From positions 1-7,219 of the forward strand of contig QIKU01000223.1 in the NCBI GenBank assembly GCA_003232015.1: DNA of 7,219 nt. Direction: 5' to 3'. Origin of the DNA: Gammaproteobacteria bacterium. Lineage in GTDB: Bacteria > Pseudomonadota > Gammaproteobacteria > UBA6429. Under the pieces are notes generated by a model, which did no database searches, was not told where the DNA came from, and saw only the letters and a program-made list of their open reading frames with translations. The translations under genes and the position numbers were made by a program. Each line of letters starts with the position of its first letter. The first letter of the stretch is position 1. Positions 1-6,600 of the stretch are shown piece by piece.

Positions 1-5
1 TTTGT

Positions 6-27
6 TTTGGTGTGCTTAAACACCAAA
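6..27. repeat. Inverted repeat (8-bp stem, 6-nt loop)
   Basis: TTTGGTGT (6-13) is the exact reverse complement of ACACCAAA (20-27), around the loop GCTTAA. No T-run follows, so it is not a standard intrinsic terminator. It shares the GGTGT/ACACC core with the hairpin at 45-60. Its role is unknown; it could be an operator pair, or the end of whatever lies left of the window. Confidence 0.5.
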
Positions 28-44
28 TACAGTATCAACCTCAG

Positions 45-60
45 GCGGTGTAAACACCGC
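45..60. repeat. Inverted repeat (6-7-bp stem, tight loop)
   Basis: GCGGTG (45-50) pairs with CACCGC (55-60) around a TAAA loop; the palindrome can be read one base pair further as GCGGTGT-AA-ACACCGC. It lies 17 bases after the first hairpin and repeats its GGTGT/ACACC core, so the two look related. It ends about ten bases before the candidate promoter of the transposase gene. No poly-T follows. Confidence 0.5.
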
Positions 61-70
61 TTGTGATTGG

Positions 71-100
71 TTGAGGAAGATGGTATCTACAGTTTATTAT
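71..100 (+). promoter_or_regulatory. Candidate sigma70 promoter of the RAYT gene
   Basis: TTGAGG (71-76) matches the -35 consensus at 4 of 6 positions, and TATTAT (95-100) matches the -10 consensus at 5 of 6, with an 18-base spacer. Transcription would start near 107, just before the REP at 113, so the REP would lie in the mRNA leader. This is prediction by eye with no experimental support. Confidence 0.4.
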
Positions 101-112
101 TTAAGCAAGCAA

Positions 113-143
113 GTAGCCCGGATGAAGCGCAGCGTAATCCGGG
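113..143 (+). repeat. REP sequence 1 (GTAG-type), upstream of RAYT
   Basis: This is a 31-nt repetitive extragenic palindrome. GTAG (113-116) is followed by the arm CCCGGAT (117-123), a 13-nt centre, and the perfectly complementary arm ATCCGGG (137-143). A GTAG tetranucleotide 5' of a hairpin is the known recognition mark of REPs handled by RAYT transposases. It differs from the two REPs at 722-800 at a single base (C at 119 where they have T), which makes its stem fully Watson-Crick. It ends 17 bases before the Shine-Dalgarno of the transposase gene. Confidence 0.85.
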
Positions 144-160
144 AAAACGAAGGAAAACAA

Positions 161-165
161 AGGAG
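161..165 (+). promoter_or_regulatory. Ribosome binding site of RAYT
   Basis: AGGAG lies 9 bases upstream of the ATG at 175. This decides the start: an in-frame TTG at 67 would add 36 residues that are partly a translation of the REP, and it would lie upstream of the candidate promoter. Confidence 0.7.
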
Positions 166-174
166 AACCAGGGA

Positions 175-705
175 ATGGTCAACTACCGTAGAAGCCAAAC
201 AAAAGGCGCAAGCTATTTTTTTACTGTCAATTTAAAAAACCGAAAAGCAAATCACTTAATAAATTATATTGAGCCATTACGTGAATCTTTCCGTAACATT
301 AAGCAACAACAGCCTTTTAAAATTGAAGCAATCGTTATTCTCCCTGATCATTTGCACACAATTTGGACATTACCCGCCAATGATGCAAACTATCCTGCAA
401 GGTGGAAAGCGATTAAAAGTAAACTCACAAGACTGTTAATAAAAGAAGGTATAAAGTTAAACAAAAATAATAAAGGCGAATACGATTTGTGGCAGCGTCG
501 TTATTGGGAGCATCAAATTCGCGATAATTTAGATTTGCAACGGCACATAGATTATATTCATTATAATCCTGTAAAGCACGGCTATGTGTCGGAAGTAAAA
601 GACTGGCCACATTCTTCATTTCATCGGTATGTGGAGAATGAGTTTTTGGATAGTGATTGGGCTGGGGTGAGTGGTGAGGTTGCTTTGAGTGGTTTTGGGG
701 AGTGA
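175..705 (+). CDS. rayT: REP-associated tyrosine transposase (RAYT, TnpA_REP)
   Basis: This 176-residue protein belongs to the Y1/HUH single-strand nuclease superfamily related to IS200/IS605 transposases. Family members nick REP sequences at or near the GTAG mark through a tyrosine-DNA intermediate and are held responsible for REP spread. The HUH metal-binding motif is H59-L60-H61 within LPDHLHTIWTLP. The catalytic tyrosine is probably Y127 in DYIHYNPVKHG, which lines up by eye with Y115 of E. coli RayT as I recall that sequence. The N-terminus (NYRRSQTKGASYFFTVNL) and the WQRRYWEH and DWAG blocks also match, so the protein looks complete. REPs lie on both sides. By eye the gene is richer in A/T than smc, and its last 15 codons are very G/T-rich, both consistent with independent acquisition. 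Its convergence with cysZ means its transcript would run into the REP pair. The family call is secure; activity is inferred. Confidence 0.93.
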   Translation: MVNYRRSQTKGASYFFTVNLKNRKANHLINYIEPLRESFRNIKQQQPFKIEAIVILPDHLHTIWTLPANDANYPARWKAIKSKLTRLLIKEGIKLNKNNKGEYDLWQRRYWEHQIRDNLDLQRHIDYIHYNPVKHGYVSEVKDWPHSSFHRYVENEFLDSDWAGVSGEVALSGFGE

Positions 706-721
706 TTTTGGGATGCCCCAC

Positions 722-752
722 CCCGGATTACGCTGCGCTTCATCCAGGCTAC
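722..752 (-). repeat. REP sequence 2 (left half of inverted pair)
   Basis: Read on the minus strand this is GTAG, CCTGGAT, a 13-nt centre, then ATCCGGG. It is identical over all 31 positions to REP 3 at 770-800 in opposite orientation. The T in the first arm replaces the C of REP 1 and gives a G-T wobble in the stem. It starts 17 bases after the RAYT stop codon. Confidence 0.85.
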
Positions 753-769
753 TTGTTAAAAAATAAAAT

Positions 770-800
770 GTAGCCTGGATGAAGCGCAGCGTAATCCGGG
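770..800 (+). repeat. REP sequence 3 (right half of inverted pair)
   Basis: GTAG (770-773), CCTGGAT (774-780), a 13-nt centre and ATCCGGG (794-800). It is an exact inverted copy of REP 2 and differs from REP 1 by one base. It lies 35 bases beyond the cysZ stop codon; those 35 bases (801-835) show no further structure. Confidence 0.85.
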
Positions 801-835
801 AAGGCTGAAGTTAACAAATGTCCCGCTTTAAATCT

Positions 836-1648
836 TCATCGCACAATAAGCGGATCAGGCTTGTTGTTATCCTGCAAATCATCATCCTTATTTAAAGCCT
901 TTACCGCCATAATAGTTGCACCGGCAACCGAAACCGGCATCACTAAAAAGTTTAAAACAGGGATCATGGTGGCTATTGTGGCTGAGCCACCAAAGCCGAG
1001 TGACAGCATTTTATGTTCGGATAAGGTGTAGCGTATTTTAGAAAAAGTATAACCGCGATTGCCAAGCGGGTAGTCGGTGTATTGCAGGGCTAACATCCAT
1101 GCGCTAAATATCCCCCACAGAACCGGGCTAATAACATTGATGAAGGGTATAAATGAAATGATTAATAACGGAATAGCCCAAACTAAAAAGTAAATTAATT
1201 TTTTAATTTCACCGCCAATGGATTCAACCGTAATTTTAATAAGACTGGTGCGTGGGTCAATTGGTTGTACACCGGTTAATTTATATTCTACTGCGGCTGC
1301 AAGATAAGTATTAAAAGGCGCACCAATAATGTTGGCGATAATGGTAAAGCCAAAGAAAATAATAATCAGTGCGACGGCGGCAAACAACACCCACAACAAG
1401 CCAACAAACCATTCAAATATGCTGTTGAAAAAGTCGGGTAGCCAACCAGGCATGTCCGGGGTTAACCAGCCGATCAGTGTTTCAAATTGCGTAGTGAGGA
1501 AATAAATAGCACCGGCAAATAAAATAATATTAATCAGTAAGGGCATGACAACGTATTTTTTGACGTCAGCAGAAAAAATAATCGGGATCCCTTGCATAAA
1601 AAATCGGATACCGGATAGCGGGTTGCTGCTAAGGGGTTTGCTGGCCAT
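836..1648 (-). CDS. cysZ: Sulfate permease CysZ (EI24 family)
   Basis: This 270-residue inner-membrane protein matches the length of CysZ (E. coli about 253) and imports sulfate for assimilation into cysteine. Blocks shared with the E. coli protein as I recall it are IAN..(A/G)APFN (104-113), SPVLWGIFSAWMLALQYTDYP (174-194) and a TMIPVLNFLVMPV...GAT block (227-245). Hydrophobic stretches lie at about 32-53, 80-108, 150-190 and 214-250, several being the long helices typical of the family. The short acidic tail (about 251-270) is hydrophilic. It is the last gene of the minus-strand cluster, 22 bases after the kinase, and has its own strong ribosome binding site. E. coli cysZ is sulfur-regulated; I see no recognisable CysB site here, and transcription probably comes from upstream of queF. 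There is no cysK beside it. Confidence 0.93.
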   Translation of the reverse strand: MASKPLSSNPLSGIRFFMQGIPIIFSADVKKYVVMPLLINIILFAGAIYFLTTQFETLIGWLTPDMPGWLPDFFNSIFEWFVGLLWVLFAAVALIIIFFGFTIIANIIGAPFNTYLAAAVEYKLTGVQPIDPRTSLIKITVESIGGEIKKLIYFLVWAIPLLIISFIPFINVISPVLWGIFSAWMLALQYTDYPLGNRGYTFSKIRYTLSEHKMLSLGFGGSATIATMIPVLNFLVMPVSVAGATIMAVKALNKDDDLQDNNKPDPLIVR

Positions 1649-1655
1649 AAATACG

Positions 1656-1661
1656 TTCCTT
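1656..1661 (-). promoter_or_regulatory. Ribosome binding site of cysZ
   Basis: On the minus strand AAGGAA lies 7 bases before the ATG at 1648-1646, inside the 22-base gap after the kinase stop codon. It supports this start and independent translation of cysZ from a shared mRNA. Confidence 0.7.
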
Positions 1662-1670
1662 AATCATTTA

Positions 1671-2990
1671 CTATTTCTGCTTTTGGATATCATAACCTTG
1701 TTTAGCCAGTAGCGCAGCACCAAACGCCGCATGGTTGTTTAAGGTTTTTTGCACGGGAATGTTTAAAAGCTGTTTGCGTATTTCTGCCCATGCTTTGTTT
1801 ACAGTGCCACCACCAACGCTAAATAATCGTTTTGGTGCAGGTGCGCCGCATTGTTGTAGTTTTTGATAACCGAGTTGTTCGATTTTACTGATACCCTCGA
1901 GCATCGCCTGAAAAAAAATGGCGTCATTATCTGGGCGGGGTGTGAGGCAAGGTGCTTGCTCGGGATTATTATTTGGGAAACGTTCGCCGGTTTGCAATAA
2001 AGGGTAATAATTCAGCCCGGTATTTTTGGATGGATTAAGTTGTGCTTCAAGTTCACTCATTTGTGCATCACTAAAGTAGTGCCGTAAAACCGCACCACCG
2101 GAATTGGAGGCACCACCCACCAGCCAGTGTTTGCCAAAGGGCTGGCTATAGATACCTTCGGTGCTTGAGAAAACAGGCTTGTCAGAAATTATTTTTAATA
2201 CCAGTGTGCTGCCCAACGAGGTGACGGCATCGCCAACCTGATTCGCACCGGTTGCAAGTAAGGCGGCGGTGCTGTCGGTTGTACCGCTGACAAATTGTAC
2301 CTGTTTGTTAAAGCCAAATTGCTGGACGATTGCCTTGTCCAATTTGCAAAGTGGCGTTCCTGCTGCGGTTACATGGGGCAGTTGTGCGGGTTGTATTCCC
2401 AGTTCGAATAACCAGCCTGGCCATTGTTTGTTAATGGGATCGTAACCGGTCTTTAATGCATTGTTACTATCGGTTTGATGAAACTGCTGGGTGAGCTGCC
2501 CGGCTAGCCAGTCAGCTTGATGTGCAATGTAAGTGGCTTCGGATTGAGGTTGGTATTCGAGTAACCACAATATCTTTGCCAGCCCGGAGGTCGCCGCACA
2601 GGTGGCGGAATCCTCGGGGGCCACACCTTTTATCTTTTCAACAAATTGAATCGCACGTTGGTCGTTATACATTAGCCCGGTTGTTAACGGCTGGCCTTGC
2701 TGGTTTAGCAGAAGAACCGTGCCTGAAGTGGCATCAAGTGACACACTGACAATACGCTGAAAGTCGAATTGCTCGGCTAACTGGCTTAATACGGTTTGCA
2801 GAGTGTGCCACCAGATAGCCGGTTGTTGTTCAACATACTGGGGTTGAGGTTGCTCGGGGGCGGGCATGGCTTGCATACAGGAGGCTAATACATGACAGCG
2901 AGCATCAATCACCATGGCGCGGATGCCGGAGGTGCCGACATCAATGCCTAAAAATGCTGCTGAGAGTCCTTGCTCTATATTAGGTGGCAT
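1671..2990 (-). CDS. FGGY-family carbohydrate kinase, substrate unknown
   Basis: This 439-residue ATP-dependent sugar kinase has the ribonuclease H-like two-lobed fold. Landmarks in order are the phosphate-1 loop GIDVGTSGIRA (15-25); the DATSGTVLL segment (86-94); HQADWLAGQLT (157-167) and TDSNNALKTGYD (173-184), the usual sugar-lobe motifs; GTTDSTAAL (236-244) with probable catalytic base D239; the phosphate-2 loop TSLGSTLVL (257-265); and the adenosine motif SVGGGTVNKAW (391-401). It is shorter than typical xylulokinases or glycerol kinases (about 480-500). The GTTDS form of the catalytic motif recalls the D-ribulose kinase/XK-1 branch of plants and cyanobacteria, so a pentulose is a reasonable guess, not a demonstration. 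It lies 21 bases after queF and 22 before cysZ. No convincing Shine-Dalgarno precedes the ATG, so translation may be coupled to queF. No sugar isomerase or transporter is adjacent. Confidence 0.88.
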   Translation of the reverse strand: MPPNIEQGLSAAFLGIDVGTSGIRAMVIDARCHVLASCMQAMPAPEQPQPQYVEQQPAIWWHTLQTVLSQLAEQFDFQRIVSVSLDATSGTVLLLNQQGQPLTTGLMYNDQRAIQFVEKIKGVAPEDSATCAATSGLAKILWLLEYQPQSEATYIAHQADWLAGQLTQQFHQTDSNNALKTGYDPINKQWPGWLFELGIQPAQLPHVTAAGTPLCKLDKAIVQQFGFNKQVQFVSGTTDSTAALLATGANQVGDAVTSLGSTLVLKIISDKPVFSSTEGIYSQPFGKHWLVGGASNSGGAVLRHYFSDAQMSELEAQLNPSKNTGLNYYPLLQTGERFPNNNPEQAPCLTPRPDNDAIFFQAMLEGISKIEQLGYQKLQQCGAPAPKRLFSVGGGTVNKAWAEIRKQLLNIPVQKTLNNHAAFGAALLAKQGYDIQKQK

Positions 2991-3011
2991 GGCGCACAGC
3001 GAAGATTGACG

Positions 3012-3401
3012 TTAAGGAAGGTGAACCGCAGGTTGGCTTTCCCAGCCAGGCTGCCGGTGTTCGACAACGACATTGGTATAAATACCACCACGGACATTGA
3101 ACCTGGCCGTAAGGCGCATAAAGCGAGGGCCACAGGCGCGCACTAAGTCATCCAGGATCTCATTGGTAACGGCTTCATGAAAAGCGCCTTCTTCACGAAA
3201 GGCCCAAACGTAGAGCTTTAAAGACTTAAGCTCAATACAATAACGGTCGGGGACATACTCGATCTGCAAGGTAGCAAAGTCCGGCTGGCCGGTTTTAGGG
3301 CACAGGCAGGTAAATTCAGGGATATCAATGCGAATGCTATAGTCGCGTTCATGCATTGGGTTGTCGAAGGTTTCAAGGTTTTTGCTGGCTTGCGTTGTCA
3401 T
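3012..3401 (-). CDS. queF: NADPH-dependent 7-cyano-7-deazaguanine reductase QueF (short, type I)
   Basis: QueF reduces the nitrile of preQ0 to the amine preQ1 with two NADPH, in the cytoplasmic pathway to queuosine at the wobble base of certain tRNAs. With the start at 3401 it has 129 residues, the single-domain B. subtilis type rather than the long two-domain E. coli type. Catalytic residues are visible: C34 in [10 protein letters not shown] forms the thioimide, D41 is the proton donor, and H75-E76 (FHEAVTN) bind substrate. The QueF signature ELKSLKLY spans 57-64. The spacing C-7-D and C-41-H equals that of B. subtilis Cys55, Asp62 and His96. The frame is open up to a TTG at 3467 and an ATG at 3464, adding up to 22 basic residues. 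I prefer 3401 because QueF proteins usually begin close to the ETFDNP block, although no clear Shine-Dalgarno precedes any option. First gene of the minus-strand cluster. Confidence 0.93.
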   Translation of the reverse strand: MTTQASKNLETFDNPMHERDYSIRIDIPEFTCLCPKTGQPDFATLQIEYVPDRYCIELKSLKLYVWAFREEGAFHEAVTNEILDDLVRACGPRFMRLTARFNVRGGIYTNVVVEHRQPGWESQPAVHLP

Positions 3402-3534
3402 TCGGGGTGATTTACTCGGTTGCTGGTATTGAGCGCGAAGTTTACGGCTGCGCGCGGGTAACATCAAGCGTCGGTTTTGAGTTTTTTGTACGGGTTGGCA
3501 GGATGGCTGGGCTTTGGTGCATTATTGTCCAATA

Positions 3535-3599
3535 CAGCAAATAATCAGTGACTTATAACGGTCTTCTCAAGTAAGTATTATCCTGATTTTGCTTTGCTG
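3535..3599. repeat. Imperfect nested inverted repeat between queF and smc
   Basis: Successive arms pair in order: CAGCAAA (3535-3541) with TTTGCTG (3593-3599); AATCAG (3543-3548) with CTGATT (3583-3588); ACTTA (3551-3555) with TAAGT (3572-3576); and CTT (3563-3565) with AAG (3569-3571). That is about 21 pairs broken by small internal loops. It overlaps the candidate queF promoter. Its significance has not been tested against shuffled sequence, so it may be chance. Confidence 0.4.
3541..3570 (-). promoter_or_regulatory. Candidate sigma70 promoter of the queF-kinase-cysZ cluster
   Basis: On the minus strand TTGAGA (3570-3565) matches the -35 consensus at 5 of 6 positions, and GATTAT (3546-3541) matches the -10 consensus at 4 of 6, with an 18-base spacer. 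Transcription would begin near 3534, giving a leader of about 130 bases before the preferred queF start. This is by eye only. Confidence 0.3.
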
Positions 3600-3686
3600 G
3601 AAAAGAGACTGATTTTTTTGTGATTTATTTACGAAATCTGCTCTGTCAATCTTGTGTCTTTGGCCAGTGATCGGTATCGTCTGCGC

Positions 3687-6600
3687 ATGCATTTATCAAA
3701 ACTAAAATTATCAGGATTTAAATCCTTTGTAGACCCCACCACCGTGCCTTTTCCCAGTAAATTAATTGGGGTTGTCGGGCCAAATGGCTGCGGAAAATCG
3801 AATATTATTGACGCGGTGCGTTGGGTTATGGGGGAATCGTCAGCAAAACACCTGCGTGGTGACTCGATGGCCGACGTTATTTTCAGCGGCTCAAGCTCGC
3901 GTAAACCGGTAGGCCAGGCCTCGGTTGAACTGGTGTTTGACAACTCAGACGGCACACTCGGCGGCGAATACGCTAATTATAATGAAATATCCATTAAGCG
4001 AACAGTGTCGCGTGACGGGCATTCGGTTTATTACTTAAATGGTACCAAGTGTCGTCGCCGTGATATTACCGATATTTTTCTCGGTACCGGCTTAGGCCCT
4101 CGCAGTTATGCGATTATTGAGCAAGGCACCATCTCGCGGATTATTGAAGCGAAGCCTGAAGAGTTGCGGGTCTTTTTAGAAGAAGCAGCGGGTATATCCA
4201 AATATAAAGAACGCCGTCGTGAAACGGTTAATCGGATTAAACACACACGTGATAATCTGGATCGCTTAAGTGATTTACGCGATGAACTGGATAAACAACT
4301 GGCACGCTTAAAACGCCAGTCACGCACAGCGGCACGCTATAAGGTATTACGTGAAGAAGAACGTTTGGCGAAAGGCCAGCTTCAGGCATTACGCTGGCAG
4401 AATATTAATCGCTATTATGAAGAAACCGAATCGGTTATTTCAAAGCAGCAAATTGCGGTTGAAGGCGTGGTTGCAAAACAACGCGCGGTTGAAACCGATA
4501 TCGAAAAGCAACGTCAGGATCATACCGAAGCGTCCGATAAGTTTAATCAGATCCAGAGCCGTTTTTACAGCGTGGGTTCTGACATTGCACGGCTGGAACA
4601 ATCAATTCAACATGCCAAAGAACGTCGGCAGCAAATTCAAACCGATATTCGTCAGGCAGAAAATGAGTGGAATCAGGCACAGGCACAGCTTAATGTTGAT
4701 CGCCAGCGTATTGAATCATTGGAAAAAGAACGTGGTGAACTTGAACCGCAGTTAAGCCAGCTAGAAGCAGCGGCAAAGCAATCAGCACAAAAATTCAGCG
4801 ATTCAGAACAGGCCATGCAACAATGGCAATCTTCATGGGATGAAATTAACAAGCAAGCGATGGCACCGGCTCAGGCTGCTGAAGTGCAACGCACACGTAT
4901 TGAAAACTTTGATAAAACCATTGCTGATTTATTGCAACGTAAAGAAAAGTTAGAAGAAGAACTGCATAGCATTTCACCTGAAAAATTTAACCAGGAAATT
5001 GATGCTTTGCAGCAGCAACTTGAAACCACGACAGTGGATGCTGAACAACATAAAAAATCAGTAGAGAGTTCGCAACAGCAAATTACTCAGGTGCGCGAAG
5101 AAATTAATGTACTGAATAATGCCTTACATGCTAAACGTGATGACTTGCAGTCCATGCGTGGTCGTTGCAGTTCTTTAGAAGCTTTGCAACAAGCGGCACT
5201 GGGTAAGGAAGATTCTGATCTCAATCAATGGCTCAATGCACAGTCTTTAAGTGATGCGCCACGCTTAGCCGAAGAACTCAATGTTGAGTCTGGTTGGGAA
5301 CGTGCAGTAGAAAGTGTTTTAGGCCATTATTTACAGGCTGTTTGTATCAATGACACATCAAACCTTGCCAGCCAGTTAACCCAACTTGAAAATGGCAGTA
5401 TCGCTTTATTTGATACAACCGCCACCACTTCAACTGAATCACTGGCAAGCAATGCCTTGCTTGAAAAAGTAAATTCAAGTTATGACTTAAAATCTGTTCT
5501 AGGTAATGTGGTAGCAGCCAATACATTAGATGATGCGCTGGCACTTCGTTCTAACCTGGCTTTGCATCAGTCTGTGATTACCCCGGAAGGTGTTTGGTTG
5601 GGGCAAAACTGGATCCGTTATGTAAAAAATGATGCTTCTGAGTCTGGTATTTTACAACGTGAACAGGAAATCAAATCACTTCATCAGGGTATTGACAGTT
5701 TAGATACCGATGTAAAAGAATTGCAAACGAAGCTGGAACAGCAACAACAGCAACTGAAAAATGTTGAATTAGAACGTGATGCTCAACAGGCAACGCTTAA
5801 CCAGGCAACACGCCAGCTTGCTGATGTGCAGGCACAGCTCAATGCCAAGAAAAACAACCGTCAGCAAGTTGAATCGCGTCAGGGTAATTTACAAACAGAG
5901 TTTGCGCAGGCTGAAGAAAAAATAACTCAGGCACAAAATGATGCACGCGAAGCGCGAGGCAAGTTACAGCAAGCGCTGGACTCAATGGCGGAGTTAGAGA
6001 AAAAACGTAATGAGTTAAGCCAGCAGCGAGATGTGTTTGCAGAACAACATACTCAAAGTCGAATCAAATCAAATGAAGACCGAGATGCATTACATAAGGT
6101 CACTATTCGGGTTGAAACCTTACGTACCGAATTGTCTTCAACACAACAAACGCTTGAGCGCATGGAGTTGCAATTAGAGCAGTTAACATCGCGCCGCGAT
6201 GAACTATCAAAATCGTTTGATGAAGGCGAAACGCCACTGGCTGAAATGGCAAAAGAAATTGAGCAACTGTTAGTTCAACGTGCCGAGGTTGAAAGCCTGA
6301 TGAAGCAAGCCCGTAACGTGATGACCGATATCGAGCAACAGTTACAAAAACTCGAAGAGTCTCGTTCACAAGTCGAGCAGGAGCATGAAGAAGCACGTAA
6401 CCTGCTTGAGCAAACCCGAATTAACTGGCAGGAACAAAAAGTTCGCCGACAAACCATTGAAGAACAAGTGATCGAAGCAGGCTTTGAATTAAAAACCTTA
6501 ATTCAGGAAATGCCCGAAGAAGCCAACATTGAAGCATGGCAAAGTATGGTTGAAGAACTGGAAGGTAAAATTCACCGACTCGGGCCGATTAACCTTGCTG

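Larger units (their letters stand above)
722..800. repeat. BIME-like inverted REP pair
   Basis: Two 31-nt REPs form a perfect inverted repeat with their GTAG ends facing each other across a 17-nt spacer (753-769) that is A/T at 16 positions. This is the layout of a bacterial interspersed mosaic element. RNA from either strand could form a 31-bp stem. It sits between the 3' ends of RAYT (+) and cysZ (-), where it could limit read-through or protect 3' ends as known BIMEs do. No other terminator is visible in 706-835. Confidence 0.8.
3402..3686. other. Divergent intergenic region between queF and smc
   Basis: These 285 bases separate two genes transcribed away from each other and should contain promoters for both. 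I see one candidate promoter toward queF (3541-3570) and an imperfect nested inverted repeat (3535-3599). Toward smc only weak elements appear, such as TATTAT at 3576-3581 without a good -35. No RNA gene, and no match by eye to a preQ1 riboswitch aptamer, is evident. Confidence 0.6.

Noticed and set aside
67..174. N-terminal extension of the transposase from a TTG at 67
   Set aside because: The added 36 residues include a translation of REP 1, and the ATG at 175 has a good ribosome binding site and matches the known family N-terminus.
425..721. 98-residue open frame on the minus strand opposite RAYT
   Set aside because: It overlaps a well-supported gene on the other strand, has a His/Pro-rich low-complexity start reflecting the G-rich tail, and resembles no family I know.
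113..800. The three repeats as a CRISPR array or as insertion-sequence terminal repeats
   Set aside because: Copies are in mixed orientation with unequal spacing and no spacer series. Their GTAG-plus-palindrome form and the neighbouring RAYT identify them as REPs.
2522..2749. 75-residue plus-strand frame inside the kinase gene
   Set aside because: It is an antisense shadow of a gene with all FGGY motifs in frame.
3402..3540. preQ1 riboswitch in the queF leader
   Set aside because: I looked for the short C-rich-loop hairpin followed by an A-rich tail typical of preQ1-I aptamers and saw no match. A covariance-model search would settle it.
3356..3544. 62-residue plus-strand frame across the queF start
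   Set aside because: It overlaps the queF N-terminal coding region, has no ribosome binding site and no recognisable protein character.
4351..4755. 134-residue plus-strand frame inside smc
   Set aside because: It is an out-of-frame shadow of the Smc coiled-coil region, basic and repetitive, with no sign of an independent gene.
6103..6457. Minus-strand open frames opposite the end of the smc coiled coil
   Set aside because: They are antisense shadows generated by the Glu/Gln-rich codon pattern of the coiled coil.
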